DNA from: Salininema proteolyticum
GTDB lineage: Bacteria > Actinomycetota > Actinomycetes > Mycobacteriales > Micromonosporaceae
Assembly: GCF_042685645.1 (NCBI RefSeq)
Contig: NZ_JBHUNX010000001.1
Coordinates: 2,790,001-2,854,000, forward strand
Direction: 5' to 3'
DNA length: 64,000 nucleotides
Shown: positions 26,275 to 34,827 of the stretch, piece by piece
Layout of the letters: each line of letters starts with the position of its first letter
How positions within the stretch are numbered: the stretch's first letter is position 1
Notes under the pieces: model-generated
Databases searched by the model: none
Told to the model about the DNA's origin: nothing
The model's input: only the letters and a program-made list of their open reading frames with translations
Translations under genes and position numbers: made by a program

Positions 26275-27150
26275 CTAGCCCTTGGAGGCCTCGGCCTCGC
26301 CGCCGTCGTCGAGCGACGCGCGGATGTCGGCCAGGCGGGCGTTGGTGACCGTGTCCTTCGACTCGGCCGGAGCGGCGTCCTTCTTCTCCTCGCCGGCGCC
26401 GGAGCCGGAGCCGGAGCCCGACAGCTTGTCGCCCTCCAGGGAGGAGCGGATCTGGTCCAGGCGCGAGACGCCCGCCATGTCGCGGGTGGCGCGGTTGACC
26501 TCGAGCATGCGGCCCTCGACCGAGTTCGAGGCCAGGTCGGCACGGCCCATGGCCGTGGAGTAGCGCGACTCGATCTTGTCGCGGATCTCCCCGAAGTCGG
26601 GAGTGCTTCCCGGAGCGGCGGTGTCGGACATGGACTCGAGCGAGGAGGCGATGGTCTCCTGCATCTTGGCCTGCTCCAGCTGGCCGAGGAGCTTGGTGCG
26701 CTCCTGGAGCTTCTGCTGCAGCATCATCTGGTTGTTCTCGACGGCCTGCTTCGCCTGGTCGGCGGCCTGCAGAGCCTGGTCGTGCATGACCTTCAGGTCC
26801 TCCATCGACTGCTCGGTGGAGACCAACTGCCCGGCCAGGACCTCGGCGGTGTTCTCGAACTCGCGGGCCTTGCTCTCGTCACCCTCGGCGCGGGCCTTGT
26901 CGGCCAGCACGAGCGCCTGGCGGGCCTGCGACTGGAGCCGCTCGACCTCCTCCATGGAGCGGTTGAGCTTCATCTCCAGCTGGCGCTGGTTGCCGAGAAC
27001 CGAGGCCGCCTGGCTCACCAGGGTCTGGTGCTGCTTCTGGGCCTCTTCGATGGCCTGCTGGATCTGGATCTTCGGGTCGGCGTGCTCGTCGATCTTCGCG
27101 CCGAACAGCGCCATGAGGTATTTCCAGCCCTTGACGAACGGATTGGCCAT
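26275..27150 (-). CDS. pspA: PspA/IM30-family envelope stress protein
   Basis: A 291-residue coiled-coil protein of the PspA/Vipp1 family, the homologue of the mycobacterial 35-kDa antigen. The amphipathic N-terminal helix MANPFVKGWKYLMALFGAKI binds the membrane. Long heptad-rich helices follow (about residues 25-190), and then a linker with a short (SG)n-like patch and a final helix TNARLADIRASL. ESCRT-III-like assemblies of such proteins protect damaged membranes. AAGGA stands nine bases before the ATG; a longer frame to 27294 is not protein-like. Next to clgR, as in mycobacteria, where ClgR drives pspA expression. Confidence 0.95.
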   Translation of the reverse strand: MANPFVKGWKYLMALFGAKIDEHADPKIQIQQAIEEAQKQHQTLVSQAASVLGNQRQLEMKLNRSMEEVERLQSQARQALVLADKARAEGDESKAREFENTAEVLAGQLVSTEQSMEDLKVMHDQALQAADQAKQAVENNQMMLQQKLQERTKLLGQLEQAKMQETIASSLESMSDTAAPGSTPDFGEIRDKIESRYSTAMGRADLASNSVEGRMLEVNRATRDMAGVSRLDQIRSSLEGDKLSGSGSGSGAGEEKKDAAPAESKDTVTNARLADIRASLDDGGEAEASKG

Positions 27151-27424
27151 TTCTCGGGTCCTTCCGGTGGTTTGCTCTACGCCGACGCTTCGGTGCCAAT
27201 TGGGTGTCGATCGGACCGGAGACTCCCCTGTGAGGGGGACGTACCGTTCCGGTGACCAGTGTGCCCCATCCCCGCCATGACGCGAAACGGGCACTCCTTG
27301 ATTGTAGATACCGCTCTTGCGGCACTACCGACAGGTCATGACACAATTCTAATACGACTCGCCTAGGCGGATAAGGCGAGTCGGCGCCGGTTGTCCGCCG
27401 TCTCGCGAAAGGCCCTCCGGGACC
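27151..27424. other. Intergenic region between clgR and pspA
   Basis: 274 bases holding the clgR terminator near its right end and the presumed pspA promoter. A ClgR site would be expected here, but I could not identify a convincing inverted GTTCGC-type motif. Confidence 0.5.
27356..27382 (-). terminator. Hairpin terminator downstream of clgR
   Basis: An 8-bp perfect stem (27356-27363 with 27375-27382), loop of 11 bases, followed on the clgR transcript by an AT-rich stretch. Confidence 0.6.
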
Positions 27425-27856
27425 CTAGCGGACCGTCTCCAGCAGAGAGTTCGTCACCTCTCCGCCGGATCCCCGCTTGGGACCGGGATTGGCCGGAAGG
27501 TTGTTGCCCGGGCGAGCCTTGTCGGAGCCGGCGCCCAGCGGGCGGCGGTGCTCGGTGGCGGGCAGCTGCGGACGCGGCAGCAGGCGGACCTGCGTGCCCT
27601 CGGCCTGCATGCGCTCCTCGCGCTCCGACTTGGAGACCTCGCGGGCGACCTCGGCCAGCACTTCGCTGAGTTTCACTTGGAGTGCGCCGCACACCGACGA
27701 GAGCAGTTCGCTCGACGGCTCCTTGTGGCCCCTCTCGATCTCCGAGAGGTAGCCCAGGCTGACGTTGGCGTCCTTGGAGACGTCCCTCAGCGTCCGCTTC
27801 TGGGCGCGGCGACGTCGGCGAAGGGTCTGTCCAAGCAATTCCCTCATCAAGACCAT
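27425..27856 (-). CDS. clgR: ClgR-type transcriptional regulator
   Basis: A 143-residue XRE-family activator. The helix-turn-helix lies in LRDVSKDANVSLGYLSEIERG (about residues 23-43), followed by HKEPSSELLSSVCGALQV, a sequence highly typical of ClgR, which activates clp protease and stress genes in actinobacteria. A long polar C-terminal tail (after residue 85) includes proline and glycine stretches and may be a protease recognition tail. GGAGG is five bases before the ATG at 27856; a TTG 12 bases upstream is less likely. Its place next to pspA and pgsA is the conserved one. Confidence 0.93.
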   Translation of the reverse strand: MVLMRELLGQTLRRRRRAQKRTLRDVSKDANVSLGYLSEIERGHKEPSSELLSSVCGALQVKLSEVLAEVAREVSKSEREERMQAEGTQVRLLPRPQLPATEHRRPLGAGSDKARPGNNLPANPGPKRGSGGEVTNSLLETVR

Positions 27857-27897
27857 CGCGTCCTCCAAGTCTCTTCACATGAGTACAGGTTTATAGC

Positions 27898-28503
27898 CTA
27901 CCCCGTCTTCCCGACACCGCGTCCAGTCACTTTCCAGGCTTTCCACAGATAGTCGATACCGGTGGCGACGGTCAGGACGACCGCCGCGCCCATCAGGACG
28001 TGGCCGAACGGAACGAAGGGGATCTCCCACGTGCCCAGGTGCCACTCGGGCCAGGGCCACAGGTACCAGGCCACGGCCGTGATCTGGAAGACCGTCTTGG
28101 CCTTCCCTCCGCGGCCGGCGGGGATCACCGCGTGTCTCAGAACGGCCATCCGCAGTGCCGTTATTCCCAATTCCCTCACCAGGATAACCGCCGTCACCCA
28201 CCACGGCAGGACGCCGTCCAGGCTGAACAGGACGAGGGCGGTGCCGATGAGGGCCTTGTCGGCGATCGGGTCGGCGAGCTTGCCGAAGGAGGTGACCAGG
28301 CCTCGCGAGCGCGCGAGCCAGCCGTCGAGGAAGTCGGTCAGCGAGGCGATGAGGAACACCGCGCAGGCGGCGACGCGCAGGCCGGAGTCCACCATTCCCG
28401 ACTGGACCACGAGGACGGCGAACACCGGCACCAACAGGATGCGGGCGACGGTGATGGCGTTCGCGATGTTCCAGGCCGAGACGGGCTTGGGCTGGTCGTT
28501 CAC
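27898..28503 (-). CDS. pgsA: CDP-diacylglycerol-glycerol-3-phosphate 3-phosphatidyltransferase
   Basis: A 201-residue membrane enzyme that makes phosphatidylglycerol phosphate. The CDP-alcohol phosphotransferase signature is complete: DGWLAR, eight residues, G, three residues, D, three residues, D (residues about 59-80). Several membrane helices surround it. Phosphatidylglycerol or a related lipid is the product at the inner membrane. The GTG start overlaps the rimO stop in a GTGA, so they are translationally coupled. clgR follows 41 bases downstream; the cinA gene often found between pgsA and clgR in other actinomycetes is missing. Confidence 0.95.
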   Translation of the reverse strand: MNDQPKPVSAWNIANAITVARILLVPVFAVLVVQSGMVDSGLRVAACAVFLIASLTDFLDGWLARSRGLVTSFGKLADPIADKALIGTALVLFSLDGVLPWWVTAVILVRELGITALRMAVLRHAVIPAGRGGKAKTVFQITAVAWYLWPWPEWHLGTWEIPFVPFGHVLMGAAVVLTVATGIDYLWKAWKVTGRGVGKTG

Positions 28504-29945
28504 CGTGAAACCTCTATCACTTCGGCGATCAGGTCTACACCGTAGCTGTCGACCACCCGGGCGGTGACGAAATCGCCCTCGGCGAGTCCGTCGACGTCAC
28601 CCACCAGGGCGGTGGTGCCGTCGACCTCGGGGGCCTGGTGGGCGGCGCGGCCGTCCACGCCGTCGTCGGCCACCGACTCGACCAGGACGGTGAGCGTCTC
28701 GCCGAGGCGGTCGGCGGAGCGCTGGCTGATGAGCTCGTCGACCAGTCCGGAGATCTTCTCGACGCGCGCGTCGACGACCTCCTGGTCGAGGTGGCCGTCG
28801 AGGTCGGCGGCGGCCGTGCCGTCTTCATCCGAATAGGCGAACACCCCGACCGCGTCGAGGCGCGCGTTCTCGAGGAAGCGGACGAGCTCGGCGACGTCCT
28901 CCTCGGTCTCGCCGGGGAAGCCGACGATGACGTTGGTGCGGGCGCCGGCGGCCGGGTCGTACTCGCGGACCTGGTCGAGCAGGGCGAGGAAGTTGTCGGT
29001 GGAGCCGAAGCGCTTCATGCGGCGCAGCACGTTGGGCGCCGAGTGCTGGAAGGACAGGTCGTAGTAGGGCACGACCTTGTCGATCGCTCCCATGGCGGAG
29101 ACCAGGGAGGGGCGCAGTTCGGCCGGCTGCAGGTAGGAGAGGCGGATCCACTCGATGCCGTCGATGTCGGCCAGGCGCCTGAGGACGTCGGCGAGCGCGT
29201 CGGGGTCGCCGAGGTCCTTGCCGTAGGAGGTCGTGTTCTCGCTGACGAGGTTGAGCTCCTTGACGCCGTCGGAGGCGAGCCAGGCGGCCTCGGCGACGAT
29301 CTCGTCGGGGTGGCGGGAGACGAAGGCGCCGCGGAAGCTGGGGATGGCGCAGAAGGTGCAGCGCCGGTCGCAGCCGGAGGCGATCTTCAGGTTGGCCACG
29401 GGGCCCTTGGAGAGGCGGTGGCGCATGACGGTGAGGTGGGCGGGGCCCTGGTCGAGGGTCGTCCCGTCGGCCTGGGCCTCGCGGTTGTGGCCGGGGACGA
29501 CCGCGGCGGCGTCCTGGCGCTTGGCGGGGCTGAGCGGCAGGATCTTGCGGCGGTCGGAGGGCCGGTGGGCGTCGATCGTCTCGCCGGCGAGGATCTGGTC
29601 GAGGCGTTCGGCCATGTGCGGGTAGTGGTCGAAGCCGAGCACGGCGTCGGCCTCGGGCATGGACTTCGCCAGGTCGTCGCCGTAGCGTTCGGCCATGCAC
29701 CCGGTGGCGACGACCTTCTTGCCGGTCTCGGAGGCGGACAGAATGACGTCGATGGACTCGGTCTTGGCCTGTTCGATGAATCCGCAGGTGTTGACCATGA
29801 TGACGTCGGCCTCGTCGGACTGCTCGGTGAGGGACCAGCCGCCGTGGCCGAGCCGGGCGGCCAACTCCTCGGAGTCCGTCTCGTTGCGGGCGCAGCCGAG
29901 GGTGATCACCGAGACTTTTCTTGTTTTCTGTTCCGCTGCTGACAC
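28500..29945 (-). CDS. rimO: Ribosomal protein S12 methylthiotransferase RimO
   Basis: A 481-residue radical SAM enzyme that methylthiolates an aspartate of ribosomal protein S12. It has the N-terminal UPF0004 domain with its three cluster cysteines (in TLGCARN, VNTCGF and ATGCMAE), the radical SAM core with CDRRCTFCAIP near residue 200, and a C-terminal TRAM domain. The QHSAPNVLRRMKR stretch is a family hallmark. It starts with GTG at 29945; TAGAAT lies seven bases upstream, consistent with a short or absent leader. It is followed by pgsA with a four-base overlap, the normal actinobacterial order. Confidence 0.96.
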   Translation of the reverse strand: MSAAEQKTRKVSVITLGCARNETDSEELAARLGHGGWSLTEQSDEADVIMVNTCGFIEQAKTESIDVILSASETGKKVVATGCMAERYGDDLAKSMPEADAVLGFDHYPHMAERLDQILAGETIDAHRPSDRRKILPLSPAKRQDAAAVVPGHNREAQADGTTLDQGPAHLTVMRHRLSKGPVANLKIASGCDRRCTFCAIPSFRGAFVSRHPDEIVAEAAWLASDGVKELNLVSENTTSYGKDLGDPDALADVLRRLADIDGIEWIRLSYLQPAELRPSLVSAMGAIDKVVPYYDLSFQHSAPNVLRRMKRFGSTDNFLALLDQVREYDPAAGARTNVIVGFPGETEEDVAELVRFLENARLDAVGVFAYSDEDGTAAADLDGHLDQEVVDARVEKISGLVDELISQRSADRLGETLTVLVESVADDGVDGRAAHQAPEVDGTTALVGDVDGLAEGDFVTARVVDSYGVDLIAEVIEVSR

Positions 29946-30031
29946 TGGATGAATTCTACCGACCGCGCCGGGCGGATTGACGGCGGACGAGAGTGGGACA
30001 TGCGTTACTCACGTCCGCCGGCGCCTGAGCG

Positions 30032-30415
30032 CTACGGGTTCTTTCTGTCACTCCAGGCCGCGACCTCTTCGTCGATGTCGACCAGGCCCCGGTTGATCGG
30101 GGGACCGTCGCCGGGGTACATGAGGGCCTTCTTCAGCCGGGCGTTGAGGTCTTCGAGGTATTCGCGCAGGTCGGACTCCTTGGTGAAGCCGTCGGCCCGG
30201 TCCTCGAGCTCGTCGAGCTCCTTGCGGAGCCGGATGGTGGCGGGGAGCGCCTCTTCGCCGATCTTCTCCCGCGTGCTCTTCTGTCGCAGCCACCAGCCCT
30301 CGGAGGTGTCGAGGTTCTCCAGCGGTTTGCCCGCGCCGGGCAGGTCGTCGAACGCGCCCTGCCTGATGGCCTGTTCGATGGCGCTCTCGACGCCTCGTTC
30401 TCTGTGTCCGCTCAT
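30032..30415 (-). CDS. DUF1992 (DnaJ-homologue subfamily C member 28-like) protein
   Basis: A 127-residue protein with the DUF1992 signature: AIEQAIRQGAFDDLPGAGKPL near residues 11-31, then WWLRQKSTREKIGEEALP and repeated charged helices. No J-domain is present. The family is widespread but its biochemical role is unsettled. A perfect AAGGAGG stands seven bases before the ATG at 30415. It follows ftsK by about 40 bases on the same strand and could be co-transcribed with it. Confidence 0.88.
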   Translation of the reverse strand: MSGHRERGVESAIEQAIRQGAFDDLPGAGKPLENLDTSEGWWLRQKSTREKIGEEALPATIRLRKELDELEDRADGFTKESDLREYLEDLNARLKKALMYPGDGPPINRGLVDIDEEVAAWSDRKNP

Positions 30416-30455
30416 CGTCGAGCCTCCTTGTTTCGGGTACACAGGGACCCGTCCC

Positions 30456-33053
30456 CTAGAAGGGGACGTCGCTTGGCGGAGCGGCGGGCTCTCCCCTGAT
30501 GGAGGAGATGACGCCGTCCAGGTCTTCGGGTTTGACGAGGACGTCCCTGGCCTTGGTGCCCTCGGAGGGTCCGACCACTCCCCTGGTCTCCATGAGGTCC
30601 ATGAGGCGGCCGGCCTTGGCGAAGCCGACGCGCAGTTTGCGCTGGAGCATCGAGGTGGAGCCGAACTGGGTGGTGACGACCTGTTCGATCGCCTGGCACA
30701 GCACGTCGAGGTCGTCGCCGATGTCGGGGTCGATGTCCTTCTTGGGCTGGAGGGTGGCGGTGACCTCTTCGATGTACTGCGGGGAGAGCTGGTCCTTGGC
30801 GTGGGCGACGGCGGCCTCGATCTCGTCGTCGTCGACCCAGGAGCCCTGGATGCGCTCGGGTTTGGCCGCTCCCATGGGGAGGAAGAGGCCGTCTCCGCGC
30901 CCCACGAGCTTCTCGGCGCCGGGCTGGTCGAGGATGACGCGGCTGTCGGCGAGGGAGGAGGTGGCGAAGGCCAGCCGCGAGGGCACGTTGGCCTTGATGA
31001 GGCCGGTGACGACGTCGACTGAGGGCCGCTGGGTGGCGAGGATGAGGTGGATGCCGGCCGCTCGGGCCAGCTGGGTGATGCGGACGATCGACTCCTCGAC
31101 GTCGCGGGCGGCGACCATCATGAGGTCGGCCAGCTCGTCGACGATGACCAGCAGGTAGGGGTGGCGGCGGGCAGGGCGGTCGGAGCCGGGCATGGTCTTC
31201 AGCTCGCCGGAGTCGACTTTGCGGTTGAACTCCTCGACGTGGCGGACCCCCGCCTTGGCGAGGTCGTCGTAGCGCTGGTCCATCTCCTTGACCACCCAGT
31301 TGAGGGCGTCGGCGGCCTTCTTGGGGTTGGTCACGATGGGGTGGACCAGGTGCGGGATTCCCTCGTAAGAGGTCAGTTCGACGCGTTTGGGGTCGACAAG
31401 GAGGACGCGGACGTCGTCGGGGGTGGCGCGCATGAGCAGCGACACCAGAATGGAGTTGATGCAGCTCGATTTACCGCTGCCGGTGGCTCCGGCGATGAGC
31501 ATGTGGGGGGCCTTGGAGAGGTTGGCGAGGACGAAGCCGCCCTCGATGTCCTTGCCCAGGCCGCTGACGAGCGGGTGGGAGTCGTCCTTGGCCTGTTTGG
31601 AGCGCAGCACGTCGCCCAGCGCCACTGCCTCGCGGTCGGTGTTGGGGATCTCCACCCCCACGGCGCTCTTGCCGGGGATCGGGTTGATGATGCGGATGTC
31701 CGCGCTCTTGACGGCGTAGGCGATGTTCTTGGACAGCTGGAGGACGCGCTCGACCTTGACGGCGGGCCCGATCTCGATCTCGTAGCGGGTCACCGTGGGG
31801 CCGCGGGTGAATCCGGTGACGGCGGCGTCCACGTTGAACTGCTCGAAGACCTCCTGCAGGGAGGCGATGACGGTCTCGTTGGCGCGCGAGCGCTTCTTCG
31901 CCTGCGGGCCGACGGTCAGCAGGTCCAGTTCGGGCAGGCGGTACTGGCCGCCGTCGGCGATCTCGTTGACCAGCGGGGTGTCGACCTCTTTGGCCGCGGC
32001 GGGCCTCTCCTTGGGAGCGGCCGGCTTGGGCGCCGGAGGGGGCGGAGGCTCCTCGTCCTCTTCGTCGGCGTTGAGCTGGGGGACCTCCTGCGGCTTCAGC
32101 CTGGGCAGGGCGGGCTCCCCGTCCTCGCCGAGCTCTATGGGGAGGGTCTCCTGCGCGTCCTGTTCCTTCTTGCGTTTGCGCCTCTTGGGTTTCGGCTTCT
32201 CCTCGGGCTCTTCCTCTTCGTCCGGGAACACCTCTCCGGACTCGTAGTCGGGGACCCTTCCCGTGGCCAGCGCCCACAGGGACCCCAGGCGCTCGGGCAG
32301 CGCCCGGACGGGGGTGGCGGTGGCGACGAGGATTCCGAAGAACAGCAGCAGGACCAGCAGCGGCACGGCCACCCACGGGGAGACGCCCAGAGAGAGGGCT
32401 CCGCCCACGGCCCAGCCGACGTAGCCGCCGGCGTCCATGATGTCGGTCATGGTCTGCGGGCGGTCGTCTATCAGGTGGAGGAGTCCGAGGCTCGCGGCCC
32501 ACATGGCCATCCAGCCGATCAGGGAGCGGCCGTGGCCCTCCTCCGGAGGCACCTGGCGCATGATCTTGATGCCCCAGAAGAGGAACAGCACGGGCAGGAC
32601 GCGGGTGGCCAGGCCCATGACCAGTTCCAGGGCGGAGGTCAGGTAGTCGCCGACGACTCCGGTCACGTCCCACCAGAGTGCGGCGCCCAGCACGATGGCC
32701 ACGGCTATCCACAAGAACCCCAGGGCGTCCCGGCGGTGCTCGGGTTCCAGCTCGCGGGCCGAGGCGGCCTCCTGGCGCACCGAGCGCGCGACGGCTCCAG
32801 TGGCCTTCGCGGTGCCGTTCCACATGCCCTTGGCCGCCTTGCCCGCCACTTCGGACGGACCGGGGATCATCTCGGCGCGGCGCTTCTTGGCGGCCGCCCT
32901 CTGCGCGGGAGTCTTGCGGCGCTTGGCCGGAGCGGCCTTCTTTGCCGTCCCGGAGCCGGTCTTCCGGCCCGACGCCGTGCGGCGAGCGCCCGAGGAGGCG
33001 GTGCGCTTGCGTGCGGCTCCCGAGCTCTTGCGGGGGCGTTTGGTTCCGGCCAT
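30456..33053 (-). CDS. ftsK: DNA translocase FtsK
   Basis: An 865-residue septal DNA pump that clears chromosomes during division or sporulation. A lysine/arginine-rich N-terminal tail (residues 1-60) precedes four membrane helices (about 110-290). A charged Pro/Glu linker (290-390) leads to the motor with Walker A AGATGSGKSSCINS, Walker B LVIVDELADLMMV and the NVPSRLAFATSS region. The C-terminal gamma winged helix (LQRKLRVGFAKAGRLMDLME) reads the KOPS/SRS-type sequences. The ATG at 33053 is used; a GTG two codons upstream is possible. TATCCT is seven bases before the ATG. Confidence 0.96.
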   Translation of the reverse strand: MAGTKRPRKSSGAARKRTASSGARRTASGRKTGSGTAKKAAPAKRRKTPAQRAAAKKRRAEMIPGPSEVAGKAAKGMWNGTAKATGAVARSVRQEAASARELEPEHRRDALGFLWIAVAIVLGAALWWDVTGVVGDYLTSALELVMGLATRVLPVLFLFWGIKIMRQVPPEEGHGRSLIGWMAMWAASLGLLHLIDDRPQTMTDIMDAGGYVGWAVGGALSLGVSPWVAVPLLVLLLFFGILVATATPVRALPERLGSLWALATGRVPDYESGEVFPDEEEEPEEKPKPKRRKRKKEQDAQETLPIELGEDGEPALPRLKPQEVPQLNADEEDEEPPPPPAPKPAAPKERPAAAKEVDTPLVNEIADGGQYRLPELDLLTVGPQAKKRSRANETVIASLQEVFEQFNVDAAVTGFTRGPTVTRYEIEIGPAVKVERVLQLSKNIAYAVKSADIRIINPIPGKSAVGVEIPNTDREAVALGDVLRSKQAKDDSHPLVSGLGKDIEGGFVLANLSKAPHMLIAGATGSGKSSCINSILVSLLMRATPDDVRVLLVDPKRVELTSYEGIPHLVHPIVTNPKKAADALNWVVKEMDQRYDDLAKAGVRHVEEFNRKVDSGELKTMPGSDRPARRHPYLLVIVDELADLMMVAARDVEESIVRITQLARAAGIHLILATQRPSVDVVTGLIKANVPSRLAFATSSLADSRVILDQPGAEKLVGRGDGLFLPMGAAKPERIQGSWVDDDEIEAAVAHAKDQLSPQYIEEVTATLQPKKDIDPDIGDDLDVLCQAIEQVVTTQFGSTSMLQRKLRVGFAKAGRLMDLMETRGVVGPSEGTKARDVLVKPEDLDGVISSIRGEPAAPPSDVPF

Positions 33054-33104
33054 GTACACGAGGATAGCGCCCGCGGTCCGATCGCGATGCGCGACCGAGC
33101 GAGT

Positions 33105-33110
33105 TATGGT
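33105..33110 (+). promoter_or_regulatory. -10 element of the SDR gene
   Basis: TATGGT six bases before the GTG at 33117, the same hexamer and spacing as at 33881-33886. Confidence 0.45.
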
Positions 33111-33116
33111 GGCGGG

Positions 33117-33821
33117 GTGCCAAAGACAATCGTCATCACTGGAGCCGGGCGCGGGCTGGGCCGCGCCCTGGCGGAGAAGTTCATCGCGCGGGGCGACCGC
33201 GTAATCGCCGTGGTCCGTTCCGAGCAGTCGCTCGCGGGCCTTCGGGCGGCGCAGACGGTCATCGCGGACCTGTCGCATCCGGACTCGCTGGCCGCGCCGG
33301 TCGCCGACGCGGAGATCGAGCGCGCGGACGTGCTGATCCACAATGCGGGCGTCGCCCATATCGGTACCGTGGAGGAGCAGCCGCTGGAGGAGTGGCGCCA
33401 GACGATGGAGGTCAACGTGCTGGCCCCGGTCGAGCTGACCCGCCTCCTGCTTCCGGCCCTGCGCCGCGCGGAGGGCCACGTGGTCTTCGTCAATTCCGGT
33501 GCCGGCCTGTCGGCTAGCGCCCAGTGGGGTTCGTACGCCGCCTCCAAGCACGCGCTGAAGGCCGTCGCGGACACGCTCCGCGGCGAGGAGAGGGCGGCCG
33601 GGGTGCGCGTGTCGAGCCTGTTCCCATCGCACTTCGACACCGATATGCAGCGCCAGGTGCGCGAGGACATCGGTGCCGAGTACGACCCGAAGCGCGCCAC
33701 GAGCGTCGCCAGTGTGGCCGACACGGTGGTCGGCCTGGTCGACGCGCCCTCCGACATGGTCTTCGAGGACGTGCGGATCGCCCCGCCGAATCCGCTGTCG
33801 ATGTCGGCCGCCAAGTTCTGA
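33117..33821 (+). CDS. Short-chain dehydrogenase/reductase
   Basis: A 234-residue classical SDR. The cofactor loop TGAGRGLGRALAE is at residues 8-20, IHNAGVAH follows near 79, and the catalytic serine (VNSGAG) and YAASK motif are near 125 and 140, so the enzyme should be active. After a basic start (MPKT) the arginine in VVRSEQS suggests NADP preference, which is inference. It starts with GTG and lacks a ribosome site. It is divergent from ftsK, with 63 bases between starts, in a spot where the conserved block is otherwise tightly packed. Confidence 0.92.
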   Translation: MPKTIVITGAGRGLGRALAEKFIARGDRVIAVVRSEQSLAGLRAAQTVIADLSHPDSLAAPVADAEIERADVLIHNAGVAHIGTVEEQPLEEWRQTMEVNVLAPVELTRLLLPALRRAEGHVVFVNSGAGLSASAQWGSYAASKHALKAVADTLRGEERAAGVRVSSLFPSHFDTDMQRQVREDIGAEYDPKRATSVASVADTVVGLVDAPSDMVFEDVRIAPPNPLSMSAAKF

Positions 33822-33880
33822 GAGGCCGGGGAGCCTCCGTCCTTGATCTTCCACGGCCGGTGGCCGGGGCGGGTGTCCAG

Positions 33881-33886
33881 TATGGT
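33881..33886 (+). promoter_or_regulatory. -10 element of the Pro-rich membrane protein gene
   Basis: TATGGT six bases before the ATG at 33893. Confidence 0.45.
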
Positions 33887-33892
33887 GAAGTC

Positions 33893-34729
33893 ATGACCAA
33901 TACGAATCCGTCTCCGGAACCGGCCGGGGAGAACCCCTCTCCTCCGGACGTGCCCGACATGGCCCCTCCCGCGGGCCAGGCTCCGTCCGAGGGCGCGGCC
34001 CAGCCCGCCGCGGCCCCCGCTTCGGAGCCCCCTCCGCCCGCCGCTCAGCAGCCTCAACAGCAGTTCGTCGCGGCTCCGCCGCCCGTCGCGGCCGAGCCGC
34101 CGCGGTCCGCGCTCACTCCCGGCCTGGGGATCGGCCTGGGCGTCGCCCTGTTGGGCGCGTTCCTGCTCGCGGTCGGGCTGACCCAGCCGCCGACCAATAT
34201 CGAGGGTGACGGGGGCGGGAGCGACCCCCTCGGATTCTTCGGTTTCTCCAGCCTTTTCAGCGGGAGCACTGACAGCCAGGTCACGCTCGTCGTCCCGTTC
34301 CTCATCGCCGCCGTCGCGCTCTCCGTCATGCGGATTGCCTCCGCCCGGTGGGCCGCTCGGGGCGCGGCCGTCCTGTTGGCCGTCGTCGGCATCGCCGCGG
34401 CCTACGGGCCGACCGCGCAGGTGAAGGCCTTCATCAAGATGGCCGAGGAGGAGCAGCAGGTCGACGAGGGCAGCCCGTTCGAACCCGAGCCCTCCAGCGG
34501 TCCGGAGATCGAGGTCAGCGCTGGCACCGGCTTCTGGCTCATCGCGGCCGGCCTGGTCATCCTGGCCGCCGCGACGTTCCTGATGGACCTGAGGATCCAG
34601 CAGCGCCCCGCGCCGCAGTACTACGTTCCCCAGGAGCCGGCCCGCCCGGCGGTGAACGTCCAGCCGGGCCAGGTACCGCCCGCCGGGGGCCCGCAGGCAC
34701 CGCCCGGAGGCGGCGCGCCGCCGGCGTGA
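33893..34729 (+). CDS. Four-helix membrane protein with proline-rich tails
   Basis: A 278-residue integral membrane protein of unknown function. Residues 1-70 are Pro/Ala/Glu-rich and disordered. Four membrane helices follow: LGIGLGVALLGAFLLAVGL, VTLVVPFLIAAVALSVM, AAVLLAVVGIAAAYG and GFWLIAAGLVILAAATFL. Between helices one and two lies a Gly/Ser-rich loop, and the C-terminal 40 residues are again proline-rich. Similar architectures occur widely in actinobacteria without known role. It appears to be leaderless. It is convergent with rnj, from which a strong hairpin separates it. Confidence 0.8.
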   Translation: MTNTNPSPEPAGENPSPPDVPDMAPPAGQAPSEGAAQPAAAPASEPPPPAAQQPQQQFVAAPPPVAAEPPRSALTPGLGIGLGVALLGAFLLAVGLTQPPTNIEGDGGGSDPLGFFGFSSLFSGSTDSQVTLVVPFLIAAVALSVMRIASARWAARGAAVLLAVVGIAAAYGPTAQVKAFIKMAEEEQQVDEGSPFEPEPSSGPEIEVSAGTGFWLIAAGLVILAAATFLMDLRIQQRPAPQYYVPQEPARPAVNVQPGQVPPAGGPQAPPGGGAPPA

Positions 34730-34749
34730 TGACACCCGAGTAGTCCGCT

Positions 34750-34780
34750 GCCCAGGGCATGGCAACGCCGCCCAGGGCAT
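34750..34780. repeat. Two direct copies of GCCCAGGGCAT
   Basis: Copies at 34750-34760 and 34770-34780, period 20 bases, just before the terminator. Each contains the palindrome GCCC-A-GGGC. Meaning unknown. Confidence 0.5.
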
Positions 34781-34784
34781 AGAA

Positions 34785-34810
34785 GAGGGCGGGGAGCGAT
34801 CCCCGCCCTC
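34785..34810. terminator. Bidirectional hairpin terminator before rnj 3' end
   Basis: A perfect 11-bp stem (34785-34795 with 34800-34810) with a GCGA loop, between convergent genes. Confidence 0.75.
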
Positions 34811-34827
34811 GTGGAATCCGCGGACTC

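Noticed and set aside
27151..27424. A ClgR binding box before pspA
   Set aside because: Only partial matches to an inverted GTTCGC-type site could be found, too weak to report.
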